A DNA stretch of 23,438 nucleotides from positions 1-23,438 of the forward strand of contig JBFHER010000022.1 of assembly GCA_041584055.1 (NCBI GenBank), given 5' to 3'. This stretch comes from JBFHER01 sp041584055 (GTDB lineage: Bacteria; Bacteroidota; Bacteroidia; Bacteroidales; UBA5342). The notes under the pieces were generated by a model, which worked only from the letters and a program-made list of their open reading frames with translations, was not told where the DNA came from and ran no database searches. Shown here piece by piece: positions 14,548 through 21,758 of this stretch. Within the stretch, counting starts at the first letter, position 1. Every line of letters begins with the position of its first letter. Made by a program: the position numbers and the translations under genes.

Positions 14548-15477
14548 TTAGCGGATTAAACGTTTTGCAAAACTAATTAGTTTATTTAAACGATCTTTTT
14601 TCAAGGCATAATATTTTTCTTCAAAAGTGCCAAATCCTGCATAAAAACGAGCAACCCCTTGATCCTCAGACCCTTCAAAATCAAAGAAGGCATCTGTTTC
14701 AGCGTTCTTTTTCAGGTAGGTGTCTATCAGGGCAAACATTGCCCCGGATTCCTTCGCTGGAGCATTTGCACCCATAAATAACAAAATATGCCTTTTGTAT
14801 CCTTTAAGAATAAAAATTCCACCGGCAAATATGCCATCTTTCGTACGGGCTTCCATCAGCTCTCCGTATTTATTCAAGAGGCTGGACCTTATTAATTTCT
14901 CAAGACGTTCAAAATCCGAATCAGTTAGTTCGCACGCGAGCTTCCCCCGATGTGTTCGATAAGATTCAATCATCGGCAATGGGTCCTGTGTCAGACCAAT
15001 TTTCAGGCCTTGTTTTTCGGCCTTTTTAATATTTCTTTTTGTATTTGTGCTGAAAGCTTTTTGTAATTCAGCATAGGTAGACGCAAGTGATAAAATCAGA
15101 TTTGGCCGAACATGTATTTCATAGGCACAAGATGCTCCCGGCAGGGAGTTGCTATCCACATTAAATTCCTGCAATTTAAAATGTGCCGGAATGGCCGCAT
15201 AAAAAAGATTAACTGTTTCCGGCATTAATTTTATCCTTGTAAAGATGGAAGTACGTTGAAAAAACGGAGGTTGATACATGTAAGACAAGCCCATCTTTTT
15301 TCCTGTAACAATTGGCATTAATGCCACATAATCATCCAGAATCAAACCATGCCAGTCCTTTGCTATGAGATCTAAAAACCATCTGTTCCCATACACCTCC
15401 CCATTGTCCGAAGCAGCCATGCATTCGTCCCATTTCGCTGTATCAATCGCTGAGCGGTGTAGAAATTGAACTGTCAT
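14548..15477 (-). CDS. FemAB/BioF2-like GNAT acyltransferase
   Basis: This is a 309-residue cytosolic protein. Its C-terminal half (about residues 140-290) has the GNAT order: a basic 'FSTNTKRNIKKAEKQGLKIG' entry, the strand 'IFAGGIFILKGYKRHILLFMGA' and the acceptor-side 'FDFEGSEDQGVARFYAGFG' followed by 'YYAL'. This resembles the BioF2-like (PF13480) and FemAB groups, which transfer acyl or aminoacyl groups onto cell-wall or polysaccharide intermediates. The N-terminal part is a second, degenerate GNAT-like half. The start codon overlaps the stop of the deacetylase-like gene by 4 bp (ATGA, 15474-15477), so the two are translationally coupled. A joint role in modifying an envelope or capsular glycan is a reasonable inference. 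Confidence 0.8.
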   Translation of the reverse strand: MTVQFLHRSAIDTAKWDECMAASDNGEVYGNRWFLDLIAKDWHGLILDDYVALMPIVTGKKMGLSYMYQPPFFQRTSIFTRIKLMPETVNLFYAAIPAHFKLQEFNVDSNSLPGASCAYEIHVRPNLILSLASTYAELQKAFSTNTKRNIKKAEKQGLKIGLTQDPLPMIESYRTHRGKLACELTDSDFERLEKLIRSSLLNKYGELMEARTKDGIFAGGIFILKGYKRHILLFMGANAPAKESGAMFALIDTYLKKNAETDAFFDFEGSEDQGVARFYAGFGTFEEKYYALKKDRLNKLISFAKRLIR

Positions 15478-16748
15478 CCCCTTGCTTCTTTATGCATATG
15501 CTTAAAAACATCAAGCCACTCAACCCAGTTTTCAATCTCTGATAAAGATGTGTTATGCCACAATGAAACAAACACGCCTTTCACCCTTTTCACCTCTGAG
15601 ATAATTTCTGAAATTTCCTTTTTTGCTTCTTCCGGAGTAAGGCCCATGTAATCTTTCAAACTGCCATCCATTATTGCCAGGGGATAAATCATCAGCTCCG
15701 TCATGCATTCATTTTCAAGATCATAGAATGGAAAAGGATGTGCACTTCCTGCCCTAAAGCCAATGGCGTCTGCAAATCCCATCGTGAAATCAGATGTGAA
15801 CCCTGCTTTTAAAAGATTTTGATAGGTATCAGGGAAACTCATTTTCAAAAAATGTTGTCTGTTCAACACCGTCGGATTCCTTAAAATACCATCCAGAATT
15901 TTCTTTTCTGCAAAAAGCACATGTATATCTGAATTGGACTGATACGAAGGATGCAGCCCCACATTAGCCCATTGCGAGCAATTGAAAATTAGCTTTTTCA
16001 TCTCAGGATGCCAGGGCGAAATGTTTTTATCGTATTCCCCGCGGTTTCCAACCTGAAAAAAAACATGAGCATCGTTGTACTGATAGTTTTCTTTTAAAAA
16101 ACTGAAGGTATTATATGGATCTTCATCTAAACCCACATTCACTCGAAACCGGTTGCTGATTTTATTAAAATCTCTGTTTACCAAATCCTTAGCATAATGT
16201 GCCAACGTCAACCATAAAGGACGGTGTCGATAAGCAAAGGCAATATCCACATCCACCGTTGGAATATAACGATAGTACGGATAATCGGCATAAACGTAAA
16301 AGCGCCTTTTCAGTTCATCACTAAAGGCACGTACCCAGTCATCCACAAATGGAATCTTCAGTGATTCCAGACGAGAAGCCATGCTTTCGGAAGCAGAAAA
16401 TCGGCCATGGGCATCTCCCTTAAACGGTGCGTATTCTTCATACCTCGAGAGCATGTAAAAAACAGCTGCGAAAATATCAAAGGGATATGCACCTTCCTGT
16501 GATGAAGGGAAAATCATCTTCTCAAGCACTGCCACATCACCTTCACGGATCCCTGTTTCATCTAACAAACCATTTGGAAGAATCCACAAGCCATTGCCAA
16601 TATTTTTATCCGAATAGTTTATAAATGGTTGATTTTCATCTTCCCGCACTAATTCGTGGCTTAACTCAAAGTTGATTCCCAGATGAAGTGAAAGAACCCT
16701 CACTACAAATTCCAGTCGGGGTGTTATGTTCGTAGCATAAACGATCAT
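15474..16748 (-). CDS. Polysaccharide deacetylase-like protein (DUF7033 N-terminal domain)
   Basis: This 424-residue protein has an N-terminal domain (1-150, MIVYATNITPRLEFVVRVL...) of the kind called DUF7033, followed by an NodB-like barrel. Likely metal-site motifs are 'TVDVD' (164-168, motif 1 aspartates), 'NVGLHPSYQS' (H266, motif 2) and 'FRAGSAHPFPFYD' (R332, motif 3), with 'SLWHN' (H398) as the last His motif. It should hydrolyse N- or O-acetyl groups from a polysaccharide. There is no signal peptide, so its substrate would be a cytoplasmic precursor or it is exported otherwise. It begins an apparent three-gene operon with the acyltransferase-like gene (4-bp overlap) and the M48 protease. 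The start codon lies right after a -7 box (16753-16760), so the message may be leaderless. Confidence 0.85.
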   Translation of the reverse strand: MIVYATNITPRLEFVVRVLSLHLGINFELSHELVREDENQPFINYSDKNIGNGLWILPNGLLDETGIREGDVAVLEKMIFPSSQEGAYPFDIFAAVFYMLSRYEEYAPFKGDAHGRFSASESMASRLESLKIPFVDDWVRAFSDELKRRFYVYADYPYYRYIPTVDVDIAFAYRHRPLWLTLAHYAKDLVNRDFNKISNRFRVNVGLDEDPYNTFSFLKENYQYNDAHVFFQVGNRGEYDKNISPWHPEMKKLIFNCSQWANVGLHPSYQSNSDIHVLFAEKKILDGILRNPTVLNRQHFLKMSFPDTYQNLLKAGFTSDFTMGFADAIGFRAGSAHPFPFYDLENECMTELMIYPLAIMDGSLKDYMGLTPEEAKKEISEIISEVKRVKGVFVSLWHNTSLSEIENWVEWLDVFKHMHKEARG

Positions 16749-16752
16749 GGAT

Positions 16753-16760
16753 CAAAAGTA
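16753..16760 (-). promoter_or_regulatory. -7 box immediately before the deacetylase-like start
   Basis: TACTTTTG on the minus strand matches TAnnTTTG and ends 5 bp before the ATG at 16748. Transcription would begin at or next to the start codon, giving a leaderless mRNA. No TTTG lies at the right distance; only the fldA terminator T-tract is upstream. Confidence 0.3.
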
Positions 16761-16772
16761 ATAATATAATGC

Positions 16773-16805
16773 AAAAAAAATACCGTCCTCAATAGAAGAC
16801 GGTAT
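16773..16805 (-). terminator. Rho-independent terminator of fldA
   Basis: ATACCGTCCTC (16780-16790) and GAAGACGGTAT (16795-16805) form an 11-bp stem with one mismatch and a 4-nt loop. On the minus strand it is followed by a run of Ts (complement of 16773-16780). Confidence 0.9.
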
Positions 16806-16825
16806 CATATTATTTAATCGATGAT

Positions 16826-17326
16826 TTAAATTTCCTTTAACCAGGCAACAATTCGTTCTTCCGTTAATTCAGGCTGAGCATCTTCATCCAACGCCAAACC
16901 GATAAATTTACCATCCTCGATGGATTGTGATTCTTCATAATCATATCCTTCTGTAGACCATGCACCGGTTACTGTCATGCCTTCATTGAGCAGGCTTTTC
17001 TTAATGTATGCCATGCCATCCACAAATTGATCTGGATAAATAAGCTGATTTCCCAGACCAAAAATTGATGCTTTCTTTCCTTTTAAATTGTATTTGCTTA
17101 TGTCTGCAAAGAATGTTGACCAGCTATTTGCGTTATCATCGTTGCTCCAGTGATCAGCACCCACCGTTGAACCACCAAAAATAAACGAATCATAACCTGA
17201 AACTTTTTCAGGTGTTAAATCTTCCAGGGGAAACAATTCAATGTTTTCTGCTTTTTCTTTAAAAACTTTGGCGCATCGCTCCACGCTTCCACCCGATGGC
17301 CAATAAATAAGTGCAATATTCTTCAT
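16826..17326 (-). CDS. fldA: Flavodoxin
   Basis: This is a 166-residue FMN-binding electron carrier that replaces ferredoxin, often under low iron. The fold signatures are the second loop 'GGSTVGADHW' with W60, the third 'FGLGNQLIYPDQFVDGM' (89-105), 'TEGYDYEESQS' (125-135) and the C-terminal 'GLALDEDAQPELTEERIVAWL' type ending of long-chain FldA. The FMN phosphate loop is unusual: residues 9-15 read W-P-S-G-G-S-V where most flavodoxins have G-S/T-x-T-G-N-T. The glycines and hydroxyl residues needed to hold phosphate are partly kept, so it probably still binds FMN. The gene has its own terminator. I found no exact promoter box upstream on the minus strand. Confidence 0.93.
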   Translation of the reverse strand: MKNIALIYWPSGGSVERCAKVFKEKAENIELFPLEDLTPEKVSGYDSFIFGGSTVGADHWSNDDNANSWSTFFADISKYNLKGKKASIFGLGNQLIYPDQFVDGMAYIKKSLLNEGMTVTGAWSTEGYDYEESQSIEDGKFIGLALDEDAQPELTEERIVAWLKEI

Positions 17327-17780
17327 GATCTATTCAATTTAATTCGGTGATAAATATAAAACATATTATTTGTTCTTTTGTTGAAATTTTGGCTGAAAGA
17401 CATATTTTTAGTCATTCATCATAAACACAAGGGAAGTTCATGAGTGACAAGTCAGGAATCATGATGTAAGCGCCAGGAAGTAAGAAATTTCTACTATTTG
17501 TTCCGCGTATTTTAAATTTTCCTTTGTTTTTGAAGACGGAGGATGGTTCTAAATTTATACACCTATCAGCTTAAATCTTAATTTTCGATGGATCAGCGAA
17601 TTTGATTTTTTGTGTTTATGCAACAGAGGTCCCTGATTTTACGCATTAAGATCATCAAAGTTGCATCCCGCTAATTGCTGGTAAGAATGTCATCTCACAC
17701 GACATTGAAATACAAAATTATTTTTTTGATATCTTTGGCTACCAGTTTTACAACACGCAACTAAAACAACTGAAGTTCAA
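17327..17780. other. 454-bp divergent intergenic region
   Basis: This gap separates two divergently transcribed genes (fldA on minus, lipid kinase on plus). I see no open reading frame of credible length, no tRNA-like cloverleaf and no strong repeat. The only signal I can support is the promoter at 17704-17737. The minus-strand side next to fldA has only a one-mismatch -7 box (TATATTTA). The rest is unexplained AT-rich sequence. Confidence 0.6.
17704..17737 (+). promoter_or_regulatory. Candidate promoter of the lipid kinase gene
   Basis: TATCTTTG at 17730-17737 is an exact -7 box. The best -33 is ATTG at 17704-17707, 22 bp upstream. The predicted leader is about 37 nt. The -7 sequence and the spacing are the same as in the lepA promoter. 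Confidence 0.45.
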
Positions 17781-18671
17781 ATGCCTCAAATACCAAGTTC
17801 TGACATTGTATTTATCATCAATCCTAATTCCGGGAACAAAAGAAACCGAAGCATTATTCCAAGGCTTCAGGTATTGGATCCGGCCATTGCAACGGTGATC
17901 ACCCAAAATGAAACAGAACTGAATGCCTTTTTCAATGAAAACTTTGAGCGCTACACCGTATTTGTTGTGGTAGGAGGAGATGGTTCTGTGAATAAAGTGC
18001 TTCCTTTTTTTGTGAAGCAAAGCAATAAATTCCTGGCTGTGTACCCTGGTGGGTCGGGGAACGGATTTGCACGTGAGATGGGCTTTAAAAACATTCTTAA
18101 ACCACTCCTTGAAGACATTAAAAAAGGGAAGGTCTTTTTGGTAGACCTGCTTTCCATCAATGGCAAATTGTGTATAAATGCAGCAGGGATGGGCATTGAC
18201 AGCGAGATTGCATCAGATTTTGAGACATCAGATAAACGCGGGTTGGCAAATTATATTAAGTTGACGCAAACAAAACTAAAAACCTTTAAACCATTCAGCG
18301 CTTCTCTTAATGTGAATGATAGAAAAATTGATGGCGAATTTATGATGATCACGCTGGCCAATACACGACAATTTGGAAACAATGCGATGATTGCACCTTT
18401 GGCCAGACCAAACGATGGGTATTATGATATTATCCTCGTAAAACCTATTCCTTTAATTCTGATTCCTCTGTTTATTACCAAAATGTTTCAGGGACTACTA
18501 AAACCCGATAAATACATCGAATTTATTCGTACAAAAAAACCCTGTCTGCTTGTTTCTGATCATTCCAAATTCCACCTTGACGGCATTCCTGTAGACCTAG
18601 GGAATAAACTAAAGGTCAAAATCCGTTCAAAACAAATCTCAATTATTAAAACCCGATACAATCACTGGTAG
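17781..18671 (+). CDS. Diacylglycerol/sphingosine kinase-like lipid kinase (YegS/DagK catalytic family)
   Basis: This 296-residue soluble kinase has the DAGK catalytic fold. The nucleotide-binding motifs are N14-P-N-S-G-N19 in strand 1, GGDGSVN (65-71) and PGGSGNGFAR (89-98), the last being a close variant of the family's PxGTxNDFAR. The C-terminal beta-sandwich follows and carries 'FHLDGIPVD' (264-272), where the family usually has 'DGE'. Members phosphorylate diacylglycerol, phosphatidylglycerol or sphingoid bases with ATP. Because many Bacteroidota make sphingolipids, a sphingoid substrate is conceivable but not shown. The start at 17781 is the first ATG after the promoter. It is a single gene; no strong terminator follows. 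Confidence 0.9.
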   Translation: MPQIPSSDIVFIINPNSGNKRNRSIIPRLQVLDPAIATVITQNETELNAFFNENFERYTVFVVVGGDGSVNKVLPFFVKQSNKFLAVYPGGSGNGFAREMGFKNILKPLLEDIKKGKVFLVDLLSINGKLCINAAGMGIDSEIASDFETSDKRGLANYIKLTQTKLKTFKPFSASLNVNDRKIDGEFMMITLANTRQFGNNAMIAPLARPNDGYYDIILVKPIPLILIPLFITKMFQGLLKPDKYIEFIRTKKPCLLVSDHSKFHLDGIPVDLGNKLKVKIRSKQISIIKTRYNHW

Positions 18672-18920
18672 GGTTCCCTGCTCCCCGAATGAATTTTTTC
18701 ACTGTCTACAATCCTGCCAGTGCCTTCATTTTAAATAATACTCCTCTCCTTCTTAATTACATAATTTTTAGAACTCAAATCATTTCTGTTTACATATTCT
18801 TTTGTAACTTTACTAGCATATGGTCATGATAAAACTCACGGGTCATCGACAAACGTGTAGTGTAAACCAGTTATCCATTTAAAGCAACTTGCATTTATTA
18901 ATTTATAAACGTTTTACATC

Positions 18921-19895
18921 ATGAGAAAACAACTTTTTACCCTATTTTCGCTTTTAATCCTATCCAGTGTCGCAGCGCATGCCACAAAGTGGAGAGTCTG
19001 CAACACACCTGGTATTGATGCCCACTTTACAAGTTTTAAACAGGCCCAGGACGGTGCTTCTTCAGGCGACACACTTATGTTTGAAGGATCAAATCAACTG
19101 TATGGAGACAAGGATACGCTACAAAAACAATTGGTTATTATCGGACCCGGTTACTTCCTTAACGAAAACGACATTACAAACGACAATGTATTGCCTGCAA
19201 CGCTGAACTACCTTTACATTGATGAATCTGCAGCAGGATCCGTCATTATGGGGATGACGTTCATGGGAGGCTTTGATAATTTACAGGTTGATGCTGATGA
19301 TATCACCATAGAACGCAATTATGTAAAAGGTCGCATAACACTTTGTTATCACAAACCCATCAAAAACCTGGTAATCTCTAAAAACTATTGTATTGAAATC
19401 GGAACCCGCTGGGGGAATGAAGACCTGAATGCAACAGGTGTGCTTGTTACCAATAATATTGTAACGACCAGCATCAGTTTTAATGGAAAAACAACTGCCA
19501 CGATAATGAATAACGTTGCAGGCAGTAACATTAATGCTTATCACTCAACAGTAAAAAACAACATTAGTGGTTACCTAAATTCATGGGAAGGAACGAACTA
19601 TGAATACAACCTTGTTGATCATGATGCGCCAGCAGGCACCGGGAATGTAGGAAATGTCGATTGGGACGCACTGTTTACCGATGGGGAAGCAAGTACAGAT
19701 GGCGCCTACATCCTATCAGAATCTTCTGCGGCCAAAGGAGCTGGAGAGGGCAACGTTGATTGTGGTGCATTTGGAGGAAATGACCCTTACATTCTTTCCG
19801 GTTATCCTCCTTTCCCGGTTATCTTTAATGCAGAGATTCCCCCCACTGGCACCTACAACCTGCTGATTAAAATTGAAGCACGAAGCCAAAAATAA
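18921..19895 (+). CDS. Secreted right-handed parallel beta-helix protein
   Basis: This 324-residue exported protein has a signal peptide (about residues 1-21, cut after AHA). The body shows irregular beta-helix rungs rich in N, V, I and G (VSGVLVTNNIV-like, 'NLVISKNYCIEIG', 'TATIMNNVAGSNINAYHSTVKNNISGY'), like pectate-lyase or NosD-type folds. No catalytic lyase motif is evident. It ends with a conserved-looking module 'SGYPPFPVIFNAEIPPTGT' followed by a short beta segment, and has no recognisable T9SS sorting tail. The next gene starts 5 bp after its stop and does carry such a tail, so the two form a bicistronic unit of surface proteins. It may bind or process polysaccharide; that is inference. 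Confidence 0.75.
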   Translation: MRKQLFTLFSLLILSSVAAHATKWRVCNTPGIDAHFTSFKQAQDGASSGDTLMFEGSNQLYGDKDTLQKQLVIIGPGYFLNENDITNDNVLPATLNYLYIDESAAGSVIMGMTFMGGFDNLQVDADDITIERNYVKGRITLCYHKPIKNLVISKNYCIEIGTRWGNEDLNATGVLVTNNIVTTSISFNGKTTATIMNNVAGSNINAYHSTVKNNISGYLNSWEGTNYEYNLVDHDAPAGTGNVGNVDWDALFTDGEASTDGAYILSESSAAKGAGEGNVDCGAFGGNDPYILSGYPPFPVIFNAEIPPTGTYNLLIKIEARSQK

Positions 19896-19900
19896 ATGCG

Positions 19901-21058
19901 ATGAAAAAGCTTTTATTCTTATTTCTGATTTGCCCTTTTGCGTTGATGGGACAACAGCTGCTTCAGGCAGAATACTTCTTTGACAAGGACCCGGGATATG
20001 GTGAGGGCATAAAACTCAGCTTCAATCCTGTGGAATCGGTCAATTTAAGTGCAAACCTTTACATTGGATCCGTTGCCCCCGGGTTGCACACCCTCTATTA
20101 TCGCTTCAAGGATGATCAGCACGACTGGGGTCACACCTTTAACACGCCTGTGCTTGTGGGTGCTCAAAAAGCGCAACTTCAACAAGCAGAATATTTCTTT
20201 GACACAGATCCTGGGTTTGGCAAAGGAATCAGCATGAACTTTGCGGATGCTGAGGACATTAACCTCTCAGCAAACCTTTACATTGAATTATTAAAACCGG
20301 GCTTACACACCTTATATTATCGCTTCAAAGACGAACTTAATCACTGGGGCCAGACCTTCAATTCAAACGTTTTTGTTGGTGAACAGAAAGCAAAAGTTCA
20401 GGAAGCCGAATATTTCTTCGATACAGATCCCGGCTACGGCAAAGGCGCACGGATGAATTTTGAGGACACAATGCACGTGGTTCTGTCTGCAAATTTATTT
20501 TTTGATCCGCTTCCTACTGGTCTTCACACTTTTTATTACCGTTTTAAAAGTAGCAAAGGCTGGGGCACCACACATTCACAAAAGGTATTTAAACCTTCAT
20601 CATCTAAAATCAATACACTGGTTTACTGGTTTGATGATGAAGGTGAGCACAAGACCATTCACATCAATCCTGAAATTTACACATTGAATTTTGAAGAAAA
20701 CATAAGCATTGAATCGCTGGAAGATGGGAACCATACAATTCATCTCTATGTTGAAAATGTGGATGGTTTAAGAAGTGATACAATTGTATCCAATGTGTTT
20801 AAAGGACCTGATGGTATCTCTGATAACCAGGCAAACAATATGCCTTCTTTTTATCCAAATCCGGCCAGTGAATGGATTGAATTCTCCCATACGCTACCTC
20901 AGGGTGAAATCCATCTGTTTTCAATCAAAGGAGAATTGGTTCGCACAATTCAGGCTGCAAAAAAGATCAATGTATCTGAAATGCCTAACGGACCTTATCT
21001 TATTTCCTATCAGTATCATGGCCAATATCGGATTTCTATACTGATCATCGCGCACTAA
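19901..21058 (+). CDS. Surface repeat protein with T9SS type A sorting tail
   Basis: This 385-residue secreted protein has a signal peptide (1-17, cut near LMG-QQ). Three clear repeats start at A23, A97 and A169, each reading 'AEYFFD.DPG.G' then 'LSANL', 'GLHT.YYRFK' and 'WG.TF'. A fourth, diverged copy starts at V241 ('VYWFDDEG', 'GNHTIHLYVEN'). The period is 74, 72 and 72 residues, so each unit is probably one beta-sandwich. Residues about 316-385 ('FYPNPASEWIEF...GELVRTI...NGPYLISYQ') are a type A C-terminal sorting domain that directs export through T9SS and attachment at the cell surface. I do not recognise the repeat family. It is co-transcribed with the beta-helix gene 5 bp upstream. 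Confidence 0.88.
   Translation: MKKLLFLFLICPFALMGQQLLQAEYFFDKDPGYGEGIKLSFNPVESVNLSANLYIGSVAPGLHTLYYRFKDDQHDWGHTFNTPVLVGAQKAQLQQAEYFFDTDPGFGKGISMNFADAEDINLSANLYIELLKPGLHTLYYRFKDELNHWGQTFNSNVFVGEQKAKVQEAEYFFDTDPGYGKGARMNFEDTMHVVLSANLFFDPLPTGLHTFYYRFKSSKGWGTTHSQKVFKPSSSKINTLVYWFDDEGEHKTIHINPEIYTLNFEENISIESLEDGNHTIHLYVENVDGLRSDTIVSNVFKGPDGISDNQANNMPSFYPNPASEWIEFSHTLPQGEIHLFSIKGELVRTIQAAKKINVSEMPNGPYLISYQYHGQYRISILIIAH
19967..20803 (+). repeat. Four tandem 72-74-codon repeats within the surface protein gene
   Basis: Units start at 19967, 20189, 20405 and 20621. Units 1-3 are strongly similar at protein level with silent DNA divergence, and unit 4 is weaker. The spacing (222, 216 and 216 bp) is a whole number of codons. 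This indicates duplication of a domain, not a simple DNA repeat. Confidence 0.85.
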
Positions 21059-21074
21059 AATAATTAAATACACC

Positions 21075-21109
21075 CCTGCGAGGACTTCACAAAAGGCAGT
21101 CCTCGCAGG
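21075..21109 (+). terminator. GC-rich hairpin after the surface protein operon
   Basis: CCTGCGAGGACT (21075-21086) and AGTCCTCGCAGG (21098-21109) are perfectly complementary over 12 bp with an 11-nt loop, 17 bp after the stop codon. Only two Ts follow on the plus strand, so it may act as an mRNA stabiliser or a weak terminator. Confidence 0.65.
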
Positions 21110-21168
21110 TTAAAAAAGGGCTTTGTATCTAGCATTTGACTGACATCTTTGCTAAAAATCAATATTTC

Positions 21169-21184
21169 AACTAATTTTTTAGTT
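21169..21184. promoter_or_regulatory. BlaI-type operator 1
   Basis: AACTAA, 4 bp, TTAGTT: a perfect 6-bp dyad just upstream of the -33 box. It has the same architecture as the two sites that follow. Confidence 0.75.
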
Positions 21185-21189
21185 AAAAA

Positions 21190-21221
21190 TTTGTTCGACT
21201 AAAATTTTAGTTCTACATTTG
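21190..21221 (+). promoter_or_regulatory. Promoter of the BlaI-M56 operon
   Basis: TTTG (21190-21193), 20 bp, TACATTTG (21214-21221): an exact Bacteroidota promoter. Transcription should start near 21228, within operator 3. Operator 2 fills the spacer between the boxes. Confidence 0.8.
21197..21212. promoter_or_regulatory. BlaI-type operator 2
   Basis: GACTAA-AATT-TTAGTT contains the 14-bp perfect palindrome ACTAAAATTTTAGT. It lies between the -33 and -7 boxes, a blocking position. Confidence 0.8.
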
Positions 21222-21237
21222 AACTAAGAATTTAGTT
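21222..21237. promoter_or_regulatory. BlaI-type operator 3
   Basis: AACTAA-GAAT-TTAGTT starts one base after the -7 box and covers the predicted transcription start. Centre-to-centre distances of the three sites are 28 and 25 bp. Confidence 0.8.
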
Positions 21238-21255
21238 AAAAGGTTGATTGAAATT

Positions 21256-21369
21256 AGTACAGAGTACAGAGTATCAAGTGGTGAGATAAGTGATAAACCT
21301 GTTTCATCTCTTATCAAAAACTATCAAATTTTAATCTTGATACTTGTGTCTCAAATCTCACATCTCAGA
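21256..21369. repeat. 7-bp-periodic inverted element filling the blaI leader
   Basis: The left flank reads in sevens: AGTACAG, AGTACAG, AGTATCA, AGTGGTG, AGATAAG, TGATAAA (21256-21297). The right flank reads TCTTGAT, ACTTGTG, TCTCAAA, TCTCACA, TCTCAGA (21335-21369). The arms AGTATCAAG (21270-21278) and CTTGATACT (21336-21344) are perfect inverted repeats, and an inner stem pairs 21291-21296 with 21311-21316. It ends three bases before the blaI ATG, so it makes up nearly the entire 5' leader. It looks like an inserted miniature element, but I cannot name a family. Confidence 0.65.
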
Positions 21370-21372
21370 AAA

Positions 21373-21756
21373 ATGAAAGAGTTAACAAAAGCAGAAGAGC
21401 AAATTATGCATGTGTTGTGGAAGCAAGGCAAAACAACGGTGAAAGAAATTTTAGATGAGTTACCAGAACCAAAGCCAGCCATCAACACGGTGTCAACCAT
21501 AGTACGCATATTAGAAAAGAAAGAATTTGTAGATCATGAGCCCTTTGGCCGTGGGTACAAATATTTTCCGATTATTGACAAGAAAGCCTATACCAGGCGT
21601 TTTCTTAAAACAGTGGTTGGAAGCTATTTCGGAAATTCTTTCAAAGACATGGTTTCTTTTTTCGCGAAAGAGAATCGCATGGATCTGAAAGACTTTGAAG
21701 AGATGATGAATGAGATCAAAGACGATTTAAAAGAAGACAAATCCTTAGACAAATAG
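21373..21756 (+). CDS. BlaI/MecI/CopY-family transcriptional repressor
   Basis: This 127-residue repressor has a winged helix in residues 1-72: 'LTKAEEQIMHVLWKQGKTTVKEIL' then the recognition helix 'PAINTVSTIVRILEKKEFV' and the wing 'EPFGRGYKYFPII'. The C-terminal half (about 75-127) is the helical dimerisation domain. In the staphylococcal model the M56 sensor protease causes cleavage of this repressor in response to beta-lactam; here no beta-lactamase gene is seen, so the stimulus is unknown. The open frame extends 43 codons upstream to 21244, but that part is translated from the periodic repeat element and lacks the family sequence, so the ATG at 21373 is chosen. Three dyads over its promoter point to autorepression. 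The next gene starts 2 bp after its stop. Confidence 0.93.
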   Translation: MKELTKAEEQIMHVLWKQGKTTVKEILDELPEPKPAINTVSTIVRILEKKEFVDHEPFGRGYKYFPIIDKKAYTRRFLKTVVGSYFGNSFKDMVSFFAKENRMDLKDFEEMMNEIKDDLKEDKSLDK

Positions 21757-21758
21757 AC

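Noticed and set aside
19967..20803. Repeat array resembling CRISPR or minisatellite
   Set aside because: The units are 216-222 bp, in frame, diverged at silent sites and without spacers; they are protein domain duplications.
21244..21372. 43-codon N-terminal extension of the BlaI-family repressor
   Set aside because: It is the translation of the heptamer-periodic element and operator-adjacent DNA, has no family resemblance, and the ATG at 21373 is the normal start of this family.
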